From contig CAYONM010000115.1 of NCBI GenBank assembly GCA_964405325.1, positions 1 through 12,142 on the forward strand: a DNA stretch of 12,142 bases, written 5' to 3'. Of this stretch, positions 1-6,846 are shown piece after piece. A program made the position numbers and the translations under genes. Source of the stretch: CAYONM01 sp964405325. GTDB lineage: Bacteria; Planctomycetota; UBA11346. Numbering within the stretch: position 1 is the stretch's first letter; every line of letters begins with the position of its first letter. Under the pieces are notes generated by a model. That model saw only the letters and a program-made list of their open reading frames with translations. It ran no database searches and was not told where the DNA came from.

Positions 1-49
1 TCGACCCTCCGTGAACCGCGCATGGATGGATTGTTCCTGGCTCTTCGCA

Positions 50-68
50 GCCGGCCCGCAGGGCCGGC
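50..68 (-). terminator. GC-rich hairpin after the last operon gene, possible terminator or 3' stabiliser
   Basis: A perfect 8-bp inverted repeat (GCCGGCCC / GGGCCGGC) with a 3-base loop lies 23 bases past the stop codon of the thioredoxin-like lipoprotein. Its position fits the 3' end of the nine-gene operon. The minus strand shows no run of T after the stem, so it is not a canonical rho-independent terminator. It could cap the transcript end or assist another termination mode. The rest of positions 1-91 shows no convincing gene. Confidence 0.4.
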
Positions 69-91
69 GGGGGCTCTGATGGAGGCGTCAC

Positions 92-571
92 TTATTCGGT
101 CGCTGCTTCGGGGATCTCCACGCCAGCTTCGTCGATGGCGGCGAGGATCTCGGCCTTGCCGATGAAGCCGACGTGGCGCCAGCGTTCCTGGCCCTCGGCA
201 TCGTAGAGGATCTGGGTCGGGATGGTGGTGATGCCGTAGGTCTTGGCTGCTGCGCGGTTCTCCCAGACATCGATGAACACGACCTCCAGCCGACCTTCGT
301 ATTCCTGCTCCAACTCGTCCAGGATCGGTGCCATCATCTTGCACGGCATGCAGGAGGTGGCGCCGAGATCGACCAGTCGCGGCAGGCCGTTGGAGATGCC
401 CGGCATGCCCGTGCTCTGCTCGCTGGCATCGGCAGCCGGCGCAGTCGACCGGTTCGCCGTCGAATCGTCTGCAGCGGCCGGCGGCGAGGCATCCTGGGCG
501 CCCGTCTGCTGCTCGCTCGAGGAGCAGGCCGCCAGCACGGCGACGGCGAGAATGACCACCAGCAGCCTCAT
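92..571 (-). CDS. thioredoxin-like lipoprotein, periplasmic
   Basis: A 159-residue thioredoxin-fold protein. Residues 3-15 form a short hydrophobic signal ending in the lipobox LAAC, with Cys16 the likely lipidated residue. A low-complexity Ala/Ser/Asp/Thr linker follows to about residue 60, then one thioredoxin domain to about residue 150. The active-site CxxC is C74-M-P-C77 followed by Lys, replacing the usual WCGPC. The cis-proline loop is IPT (Pro118). The start is chosen because its ATG overlaps the stop of the upstream small thioredoxin (ATGA) and places the lipobox correctly; longer in-frame extensions run through the neighbour. Predicted role: a periplasmic-side thiol:disulfide partner of the CcdA-like protein two genes upstream, or a supplier of reducing power to the ArsF-like protein. 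The fold and lipoprotein nature are well supported, the partner is inferred. Confidence 0.9.
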   Translation of the reverse strand: MRLLVVILAVAVLAACSSSEQQTGAQDASPPAAADDSTANRSTAPAADASEQSTGMPGISNGLPRLVDLGATSCMPCKMMAPILDELEQEYEGRLEVVFIDVWENRAAAKTYGITTIPTQILYDAEGQERWRHVGFIGKAEILAAIDEAGVEIPEAATE

Positions 572-798
572 GCCAGCATCCCCTCCAGGGCCGCCGCGTC
601 GGGCACCTTGCCAACCACCTTGACCTCGCCATCGACCACCATGGCCGGAGTCATCATCACCCCCATGGCCATGATCTCGTTGATGTCTTCGACTTTGTCG
701 ATGGTGAATTCCTTGCCCGTGCGTTCGGCGGCGGCCTGAGCGGCTGCGTAGAGCTTTTTGCACTTGGGGCAACCGGTACCGAGAATCTGGATCTGCAT
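568..798 (-). CDS. small thioredoxin, MTH895/TM0996 type
   Basis: A 76-residue single-domain thioredoxin/glutaredoxin-like protein with no signal peptide, so predicted cytosolic. The N-terminal beta strand leads into G-C10-P-K-C13-K-K, the CxxC active site typical of the small MTH895/TM0996 redox proteins. The cis-proline motif is MTPAMVV (Thr50-Pro51). The length is normal for the family, which lacks the N-terminal extension of classical thioredoxin. The ATG is preceded by AAAGGA six bases upstream (805-810), which overlaps the stop of the arsG-like gene, so the two genes are only 11 bases apart. These proteins recur beside CcdA-like membrane proteins and arsenic-related permeases. Here it is a plausible cytosolic electron donor to the adjacent CcdA-like protein. 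Longer upstream in-frame extensions lie inside arsG and are rejected. Confidence 0.92.
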   Translation of the reverse strand: MQIQILGTGCPKCKKLYAAAQAAAERTGKEFTIDKVEDINEIMAMGVMMTPAMVVDGEVKVVGKVPDAAALEGMLA

Positions 799-809
799 GG
801 CGAGTCCTT

Positions 810-1493
810 TCAATAGACGTGGTAGGTGTACTGGAGGGTATAGTGGATGCCGGCGAGAATGAGCCCAGCTCCAAAAACAACCTGCACCACGCGTTCGACC
901 CGGCGCAGATTGTTGTAGGCCCTGCCCACGCGATGGGCGGCAAAGGCGATCAACAGGGCGAAGGCGACCACCGGCGCGGCGGTGCTGAGGCCGAAGATCG
1001 CCGGCAGCAGGAAGGGCGAGGCCTGATCGGTCGCCAGGGGCAGCAGGCCACCGAAATACAGCCCGGCCGAGACCGGACAGAACGACAGCGCGAAGAACAC
1101 CCCAAGCACGAAGGGCCCGAGCAGGCCGTTCTTGGCCAGGCGCATGCGCAGCTCCTGCGAGCCAGCCTGCAGGCTCCAGCCGCTGCCGAGCCAGCCGAGC
1201 AGCACCATGCCAATGAGGATCAGCACCGGCCCCAGGAAGGCGGCGCCGTAGCGTTGCAAGGCACGGCTCAGATCGCCGGCGGCGACCAGGCCCCAGACCA
1301 GGATCGCGGCCACCAGCACATAGGTCAGGCTGCGCCCGAGGCTGTAGAACACCCCGGCGAGCAATACCCGTTTGCGGTTTTCGACATCCTTGCCGATGAA
1401 GGAGATGGCGGCGATGTTGGCGGCCAGCGGGCAGGGGCTGATGGCGGTCATCAGCCCGAGCCAGCAAGCCGTGAAGATGGCGAACCAGGTCAC
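810..1493 (-). CDS. arsG: ArsG-family / CcdA-like membrane protein, GTG start
   Basis: A 227-residue polytopic membrane protein with about six hydrophobic segments, of the cytochrome c biogenesis protein CcdA/DsbD-beta type and closest by motif to the ArsG family. Two Cys-Pro motifs are visible: SPCPLA near the N terminus (Cys21, first membrane segment) and SFCPVSAG in the middle (Cys139). Paired cysteines like these carry electrons across the membrane in CcdA proteins. ArsG of arsEFG-type operons is described as an exporter of aminoaromatic arsenicals. The start is the GTG at 1493-1491, which overlaps the arsF-like stop (GTGA) and has AGGAGG six bases upstream. A longer ATG-initiated frame to 1598 lies inside the preceding gene and gives an unlikely Arg/Gly-rich extension. 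Whether this protein exports a substrate, relays thiols, or both cannot be decided from sequence. Confidence 0.85.
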   Translation of the reverse strand: MTWFAIFTACWLGLMTAISPCPLAANIAAISFIGKDVENRKRVLLAGVFYSLGRSLTYVLVAAILVWGLVAAGDLSRALQRYGAAFLGPVLILIGMVLLGWLGSGWSLQAGSQELRMRLAKNGLLGPFVLGVFFALSFCPVSAGLYFGGLLPLATDQASPFLLPAIFGLSTAAPVVAFALLIAFAAHRVGRAYNNLRRVERVVQVVFGAGLILAGIHYTLQYTYHVY

Positions 1494-2002
1494 GAACCAC
1501 CTCCTGTGAGCTCGCCCAGGCCGGCCGCCGCGGCGGCACGGTCGATGGCCGCCACCAGGAAGGTTTCCAACTCCTGCTCGTCGTCGAGGCGTTCCCACAC
1601 CGCCACCAGGGTCTCGGCTCCGGCTTCGGCGCCGTCGATCTCCCAGGCGATCACCGGCATGCTGGTGCTGACATCGTAGCGCTTGGCCAGGGTCGCATCG
1701 CGGTCGAAGTTGATCTCCTCATAGACGAGCGATCCCGCACGCTGGGCTTCGACGTAGTGTTTTTCGAGCGTGTACTGCAGCACGCGCTCGAGATCGTTGC
1801 AGGTCACGCAGCGGATATCACCGTGAAAATACCGCACGATGACCCGCGTGGCCTCGCCTGGCGGCGCTGCGCTGGCGCTGCCGGCGCCGCCACTCGGCGC
1901 GCTCAGTCGCCCCAGCGCGAAGCCGATGCTGATCAGCACGAAGACGATCAGCGGCGGCGCCAGCCAGCGGCGCAGGCGATCCTGGGTCGCGTCGTCGCTC
2001 AT
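1490..2002 (-). CDS. arsF: ArsF-family membrane-anchored thioredoxin-fold protein
   Basis: A 170-residue protein with a charged N terminus ending in RLRR (10-12), one hydrophobic segment at about 14-31, a Gly/Ser/Ala-rich linker, and a thioredoxin-like domain from about residue 52. The domain opens with VRYFHGDIRCVTC (CxxC at Cys65/Cys68), a pattern characteristic of the ArsF family, annotated as a nitrophenyl-arsenical reductase subunit. A cis-proline-like loop, TSMPVI (Pro116), follows. Positive charges before the anchor predict the redox domain faces the periplasm. The start overlaps the upstream DGC gene stop (ATGA), and its own stop overlaps the arsG GTG. The family resemblance is clear. 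Activity on nitroarsenicals here is inferred from family and context, and a general thiol-redox role is the main alternative. Confidence 0.85.
   Translation of the reverse strand: MSDDATQDRLRRWLAPPLIVFVLISIGFALGRLSAPSGGAGSASAAPPGEATRVIVRYFHGDIRCVTCNDLERVLQYTLEKHYVEAQRAGSLVYEEINFDRDATLAKRYDVSTSMPVIAWEIDGAEAGAETLVAVWERLDDEQELETFLVAAIDRAAAAAGLGELTGGGS
1500..1505 (-). promoter_or_regulatory. ribosome binding site fixing the GTG start of arsG
   Basis: The minus strand reads AGGAGG at 1505-1500, six bases before the GTG at 1493-1491. It is one of the strongest Shine-Dalgarno matches in the operon, lies inside the end of the arsF-like gene, and decides the non-ATG start of arsG. Confidence 0.8.
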
Positions 2003-2394
2003 GCGCAGTCCGTCGCCCCGAGCACTGCCTTGGCAGCGCCGACGATCTGTTCGACCTCAGCCGGCGTCGCACGATGGCCCTTGGGCAGCTTCTCGATGCC
2101 AAGATCGGTCACCCGGATGTATTGATAATTTTCGATACCGGCGTTATCGAAGCATTTCTTGGCGCAATCCATCGGGCAGCCATCGATCACCAGATTGACG
2201 TCGGCATCCTTGGCCGTCTGCACCATGCCCTGGATACCGGCGCCGATGCCGGCCAGGCAGAACATGCCGCCCTGGCCTTCCGCCGCCAGTTGACGGGCGG
2301 CAAGATCGGCCGCCTCAGCCACGTTGGCGCCGCCGGAGCAGGCGTAGATGAGGGTGGTCTTCTGATTGCTTCCTGAACAGCAACAGTCGCTCAT
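1999..2394 (-). CDS. cysteine-rich putative zinc-binding protein, DGC domain
   Basis: A 131-residue soluble protein of the DGC-domain (putative zinc-binding) family. It starts with an MSDCCCSG cysteine cluster (Cys4-6). Further visible motifs are YACSGGANV (Cys19), FCLAGIGAG (Cys46) and the signature DGCPMDCAKKC (Cys73, 77, 81). A penultimate Cys130 ends the protein. There is no signal peptide or membrane segment, so it is probably cytosolic. The ATG at 2394 is chosen for its AAAGGA site seven bases upstream and the conserved cysteine cluster right after it; an upstream in-frame Met at 2490 would overlap the RND gene by 62 bases. The stop overlaps the arsF-like start (ATGA). The position next to arsF and arsG is where arsEFG-type clusters carry an ArsE component, so it may be the functional counterpart. 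I am not certain of that equivalence. Zinc, another thiophilic metal, or a redox centre could be bound. Confidence 0.85.
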   Translation of the reverse strand: MSDCCCSGSNQKTTLIYACSGGANVAEAADLAARQLAAEGQGGMFCLAGIGAGIQGMVQTAKDADVNLVIDGCPMDCAKKCFDNAGIENYQYIRVTDLGIEKLPKGHRATPAEVEQIVGAAKAVLGATDCA

Positions 2395-2428
2395 GAGTCG
2401 GTCCTTTCGCGCAGAGCGCAAAGTGGGT

Positions 2429-5400
2429 TTAGGTTGAGACGAAGGACAGCCCTTCGTCTTTCTCACGGTCTGGTTCAGAGGCCTCGCCATGCGTCACCGG
2501 CCGGCGCTTATCGCCGAACACATACAGGCAGGGCATCAGCAGCATCGACACCAGCATCTCCATGCTCAAGCCGCCGACCGCCGCCACCGCCATCGGCCGC
2601 AGCAGATCGCCGCCGTCTTCGAAGGCCAGGGCCAGCGGCAGAAAGCCGACCAGGGCGCCCGAAGTGGTCATCAGGCGTGGGCGCAGGCGCCGCGTTGCCG
2701 AGGCGATGATGGCCGCGCGCCGACTCATACCCTCGGCATGCAGTTCGTTGGCGTAGGTATAGAGCAGCACGCCATCGTTGACGGTGGCGTACATCACCAC
2801 CAGCACCCCGATCACCACCGTGGCCCCGATCGGCAGCCCGGCCAGGCCGAGGCCGGCGATCGCCCCCGGCAGGAAGAAGGGCACCGAGATCAGGATCATC
2901 AGTGGCAGGCGCAGCCGGTTGAACTGCACGGCCAGGGTGATGAAGGCGAAGAAGATGGCAAAGGCGAGCACAGCGAGCAGGTTGGCCTGCATGTCGTCCA
3001 TCATCTGGGCCTGGCCACCGAAGCGTCGTTCGTAGCCCAGGGGCGGCGGCTCGGCCGCGAGAGCATCCTGGAGCGCGGCCCGGGCCTCGCCGATGCTGAC
3101 CCCGGCGATGGCATCGCCGCGCACGATGACCTGCTTGATCTGATCCTCGCGCACGATCTCCACCGGGCCGGTGCCCGGCAGCACCTCGGCCACCTCGTGC
3201 AAGCGCACGTTGCGGCCATCGCGGGTGCTGATCGGCAGCTCCGCGAGATCGCCGCGGCCGCTGAGCGTGGCCTCGTCAACCAAGAGCCGGATATCGTAAT
3301 AATCGTTGCCGTCGCGATAGCGCGTGGCCACCGCGCCGCTGACCAGGGTGCGCAGCGAGCCGGCGATATCGGCCACCTGCAGGCCCATCTCGGCAGCACG
3401 CGCTCGATCGATACGGATCTCGTATTCCGGTTTGGACGGATCCATCGAGACCATGACATTGGTGAACTGCGGCAGGCCGCGCATGCTCGCGGCGACCGTT
3501 CTGGCATCGGCGAAGATGCCATCCAGATCCGGCCCCCGCACCTTGATCTCGATATCGGCATCGCCGAGCTTGCGAATGCCCTTGAGCTTCATCTGCATGG
3601 CCATCAGCTTGCCGCCGGGCACCGCGATCGGGGCGATGCTGCGACGGATGCGGGCCAGGAACTGCTTGGTGCTCTCATCGCGCTGATCTGGCGGCAGCAG
3701 CTGCAGATCGACCTCGCCCTCGTTGGCGATCTCGTAGGTGTAGAGGCCCCAGACCTTGCCGCCAACCAGGGTGAACATGCTGGCCACCGCGGGCTCATCG
3801 CGCAAGACCTCTTCGACTCGACGGAGCACGGCATCGGTTTCGGCAACGCTGGCACCGGTGGGCAGGCGGGCCTTGATCATAATCCGGCCATCGTCCATCT
3901 TCGGCAGGAATTCGCTGCCCAGACTGCCGATCAGCGGCAGGGATACAGCCAGAGCCACGACGAAAGCAACCATCACCGGCCAGCGCCAGCGCAACACGCC
4001 GCTCAGCAAGCGACCATACCCGACGGCGATGCGATCGAAGCCGCGCTGAAAGCGGCTCGGCCCCTGGGTGCGCGTCTCGCGCCCCAGAAGCACGGCGCTG
4101 AGGGTCGGGGTCAGGGTCAGGGCGACCGTGAGGCTGATCACCACGATCCCGGCGATCACCAGGATCAGCTCACGGAACAGCAGGCTCACCAGACCCGGCA
4201 CCAGGAGGAAGGGCAGGAAGAGGGCGAGAAAAGAGGCCGTGGCAGCGATGATCGCTGGCGCCAGGGCGCTGCTGGCGCGGATGCAGGCCTCCGCCACCGG
4301 TTCGCTGGGAACCTCTTTTCGGCGCAGCGAAATGGCCTCGATGATGACGATCGAATTATCGAGCAGCACGCTGATGGCGACCACCAGCCCGCCGAGCGAA
4401 AAGATGTTGAGCGAGAACCCGCCCCACTGCATGAGACCGAAATTGATGATCAGAGTCGCCGGCAGGGCCAGGGCGACCACGCTCACCTGGCGCCAGGAAC
4501 CGAGGAAGAGCCAGATCACCAGCACAATCATCACCGCCGCCACCATGGCGGCATTGCGCACGCCGTTGATCGCTGCCGTGACGTATTCGGCCTGGTTCTC
4601 GACCATGCCGATCTCCAGGCCCTCCGGCAGGTCCGGGGCCAGCTTGGCCAGACGGGCGCTCACCCCCTCGGCCACCTCCACCGTGTTGGCGCTCGACTGC
4701 TTCAGCACGCTGAGCTTGACGCAGGCCCCCTGGTCGAGACGGGTGATCACCCGTTCCTGCTGATGGCCATCGACCACCGTGGCGAGATCGCCCAGGCGCA
4801 CGGGGGCAGCGCCGCGATCGTCGATCACCAGGTTGCGGATCTCCTCCAGGGAGGCGAACTCGCCGCGCGTGCGGGCGATGAATTCCTGCGGACCGGCGGT
4901 CACCCGGCCGGCGAACTGGTCGATGTTCTCGGCCTGCAGACGGGTCGCTACCGCCGGCAGCGAGAGGCCGTATTTTTCCAGGGCCGGCGGATCGAGCAGG
5001 ATGCGGATCTCGCGTTCCAGGCCACCGACGATCTCGCTGCCAGCCACCCCGGGCACGGCCTGCAGTTGATCCTGCAGCCATTCCTCGGTCCAGCTGCGCA
5101 GGCGTACCGGATCCCAGTCGGCATGACCGACGGTCAGCTGCGCCACCGGCAATTGCGAGGGATCGGCCTTGATGATGACCGGCGGCTCGATGTCGGCGGG
5201 CAGCACCCGCGCCACCCGCGCCATGGCCGCCAGGCAGTCTTGATAGGCGACGTTGATATCGACCCCATAGCGGAAGTTGACCAGCAGGGTGTACATGCCC
5301 TCGATCGATGACGACTCGATATAATCGAGATCGTCGACGGTGGCCATCTGGCGCTCGATCGGATCGGCGAGACTGCGATCGATCTCCTCCGGGGTCGCGC

Positions 5401-5557
5401 CGCGCCACCAGATGTGCACCTTGACCATCGGGTAGCTGATACTGGGCAGGAAGTCGACCGGCAGGCGCGTAAAGCTGTAGGCGCCCAGCACCAGCAAGGC
5501 CAAGGCGATGGCAGCGGTGGCGACGCGGCGGCCGACGCTGAGCTCGGTTAGTCTCAT
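2429..5557 (-). CDS. RND efflux transporter, inner-membrane pump subunit
   Basis: A 1042-residue protein with the full AcrB/CusA (ACR_tran) architecture. The first transmembrane helix is at about 13-31, then a large periplasmic loop starting LPVDFLPSISYP. A membrane block at about 335-500 includes SLGGLVVAISVLLDNSIVIIE, with Asp400 as the likely proton-relay acid (D-N rather than the D-D of AcrB). A second periplasmic loop is followed by a C-terminal membrane block containing YATVNDGVLLYTYANEL. It would use the proton gradient to drive substrate out through the TolC-like channel. The ATG overlaps the membrane-fusion gene stop (ATGA), and 34 bases separate its stop from the DGC gene. Full length, no frameshift seen. 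The subfamily (organic compound versus heavy metal) is not clear: I did not recognise the CusA methionine pattern. The context suggests an arsenical or other thiophilic toxicant. Confidence 0.95.
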   Translation of the reverse strand: MRLTELSVGRRVATAAIALALLVLGAYSFTRLPVDFLPSISYPMVKVHIWWRGATPEEIDRSLADPIERQMATVDDLDYIESSSIEGMYTLLVNFRYGVDINVAYQDCLAAMARVARVLPADIEPPVIIKADPSQLPVAQLTVGHADWDPVRLRSWTEEWLQDQLQAVPGVAGSEIVGGLEREIRILLDPPALEKYGLSLPAVATRLQAENIDQFAGRVTAGPQEFIARTRGEFASLEEIRNLVIDDRGAAPVRLGDLATVVDGHQQERVITRLDQGACVKLSVLKQSSANTVEVAEGVSARLAKLAPDLPEGLEIGMVENQAEYVTAAINGVRNAAMVAAVMIVLVIWLFLGSWRQVSVVALALPATLIINFGLMQWGGFSLNIFSLGGLVVAISVLLDNSIVIIEAISLRRKEVPSEPVAEACIRASSALAPAIIAATASFLALFLPFLLVPGLVSLLFRELILVIAGIVVISLTVALTLTPTLSAVLLGRETRTQGPSRFQRGFDRIAVGYGRLLSGVLRWRWPVMVAFVVALAVSLPLIGSLGSEFLPKMDDGRIMIKARLPTGASVAETDAVLRRVEEVLRDEPAVASMFTLVGGKVWGLYTYEIANEGEVDLQLLPPDQRDESTKQFLARIRRSIAPIAVPGGKLMAMQMKLKGIRKLGDADIEIKVRGPDLDGIFADARTVAASMRGLPQFTNVMVSMDPSKPEYEIRIDRARAAEMGLQVADIAGSLRTLVSGAVATRYRDGNDYYDIRLLVDEATLSGRGDLAELPISTRDGRNVRLHEVAEVLPGTGPVEIVREDQIKQVIVRGDAIAGVSIGEARAALQDALAAEPPPLGYERRFGGQAQMMDDMQANLLAVLAFAIFFAFITLAVQFNRLRLPLMILISVPFFLPGAIAGLGLAGLPIGATVVIGVLVVMYATVNDGVLLYTYANELHAEGMSRRAAIIASATRRLRPRLMTTSGALVGFLPLALAFEDGGDLLRPMAVAAVGGLSMEMLVSMLLMPCLYVFGDKRRPVTHGEASEPDREKDEGLSFVST

Positions 5558-6846
5558 GGCACCAGGCCTTCCGGCACGGTCGAGGCCGCTGCGGCGGGCA
5601 GCGCCCGCACCGGCTGGCCGTCTTGCAGCCGCCCATGACCAGCCACCGCGACGCTGTCTCCGGGCGCAAGGCCGTGGCGGATTTCCACCCGCCCCTGCGA
5701 CTCGATGCCCAGCTCGACCCGTCTGTGATGGGCCTGCCCATTTTCGATCACCACCACGCGCGTCTTGCCGTTGGGCATGGTGAGCAGCGCTTCGCGCGGC
5801 AGCGTCAGGGCCTCTGGAGCGCGGGCGATGAGCAGGCTGACACGGGCGAACATGCCCGGCAGCAGGCCCTGATCCGCCGGCAAGGCCAATTCGACCGTGC
5901 GCGTGCGGCTCACCTTCTCGATGCGCGGATAGATACGTTCAACCCGCAGATCGTAGCCTCTGCCGGGCTGGGCATCGAACACGACCTCGGCCGTGGCCCC
6001 TACCGCCAGCTCGGCCGTGAGCCGCTCCGGCACACCGACACGCAGCACCAGCGAATGCGGATCGTACATCGACAACAAGGGCTCGCCCGGCCTGACCAGA
6101 TCGCCGCAACTCATATGCACGGCACCGACGATACCGGCGAAGGGGGCTTCGATCAGCCGTTCGGCGGCCCGCGCCTCGGCCACCGCCAGGCGGGCGGCGG
6201 CCTCGGCAACCTGGGCCTCAGCCACCGCCCGGCTACTCGGCAGCGGGCCATCATCGAGCACCGCGAGGCGCTTGCGGGCCTCGCTCAGCCTGGCGACCGC
6301 CTCGAGCTTGGTCACCCAGGCCTGCTCGACCGTTTCTGTGCTCACCGCTTCCTGGGCGAGTAATGCCTGCAGACGCTGGTGATCGCTGGCACAGTAGGCG
6401 AGCCGCGCCTCGGCCTGGGCGACGGCCGTCCTGGCCTGTTCGAGATCCTCTGCCCGCGGGGCTGCGATCAGCTCCTGCAGACGGGCCTCGGCCACCGCCA
6501 GGCCGGCGCGGGCGGAAGCCACGTCGGCTTCATGGAGTCCGCGATCGAGACGCACCATCACCGTTGGACCATCCGCCGCGAGCTCGACCACATCACCTTC
6601 GCGCCACGGACAATCACGCACGAAACCCTCGCTCAGGGAGCTGAGCGTGGTGCCACGCAGAGCCTCCACCTCGCCGGTAAGTTCGATCACTCGAGTCAGA
6701 TCCTCGACCTGAACCGTGGCGACGCGCACATCTTTCGGCTTGGCCTTGGCTGCTGTTGACGGTGGCGCCGATCCACAGGCGCTGATCACGAGTATCGCCA
6801 GCAGGACTGGAACACCGTGAAACACGCGTTGATACAGGCTCATCAT
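5554..6846 (-). CDS. RND membrane-fusion (periplasmic adaptor) lipoprotein
   Basis: A 430-residue adaptor linking the RND pump to the outer-membrane channel. The signal peptide has a hydrophobic core at about 11-22 and a lipobox ISAC (Cys24), so it is probably anchored to the inner membrane by lipid. The lipoyl half-motifs are IELTGEVEALRG (about 55-64) and IEAPFAGIVGAV (about 232-243). Between them is an Ala/Glu-rich helical hairpin (about 105-225) expected to form the coiled coil that docks on TolC. Beta-barrel and membrane-proximal domains follow. Two adjacent ATGs are possible: 6846 overlaps the TolC-like stop as ATGA, while 6843 would abut it. The stop overlaps the RND start (ATGA). No His- or Met-rich metal-binding stretch like that of CusB is visible, so metal specificity cannot be read from this subunit. 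Confidence 0.93.
   Translation of the reverse strand: MMSLYQRVFHGVPVLLAILVISACGSAPPSTAAKAKPKDVRVATVQVEDLTRVIELTGEVEALRGTTLSSLSEGFVRDCPWREGDVVELAADGPTVMVRLDRGLHEADVASARAGLAVAEARLQELIAAPRAEDLEQARTAVAQAEARLAYCASDHQRLQALLAQEAVSTETVEQAWVTKLEAVARLSEARKRLAVLDDGPLPSSRAVAEAQVAEAAARLAVAEARAAERLIEAPFAGIVGAVHMSCGDLVRPGEPLLSMYDPHSLVLRVGVPERLTAELAVGATAEVVFDAQPGRGYDLRVERIYPRIEKVSRTRTVELALPADQGLLPGMFARVSLLIARAPEALTLPREALLTMPNGKTRVVVIENGQAHHRRVELGIESQGRVEIRHGLAPGDSVAVAGHGRLQDGQPVRALPAAAASTVPEGLVP

Noticed and set aside
1..91. Fragments of frames at the left edge, considered as a truncated gene or the missing sulfatase portion.
   Set aside because: The stretch is too short, contains the GC hairpin, and shows no sulfatase or other family motif in any frame.
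819..1679. A 286-codon plus-strand open frame opposite the arsG and arsF genes.
   Set aside because: Composition is repetitive Gln/Gly/Glu/His without motifs, and the opposite strand holds well-supported overlapping genes with ribosome sites.
2489..5311. A 940-codon plus-strand open frame antisense to the RND gene, rich in His, Gln, Asp and Gly.
   Set aside because: It mirrors the codon structure of a clearly real RND gene, shows no recognisable domain and has typical low-complexity antisense composition in GC-rich DNA.
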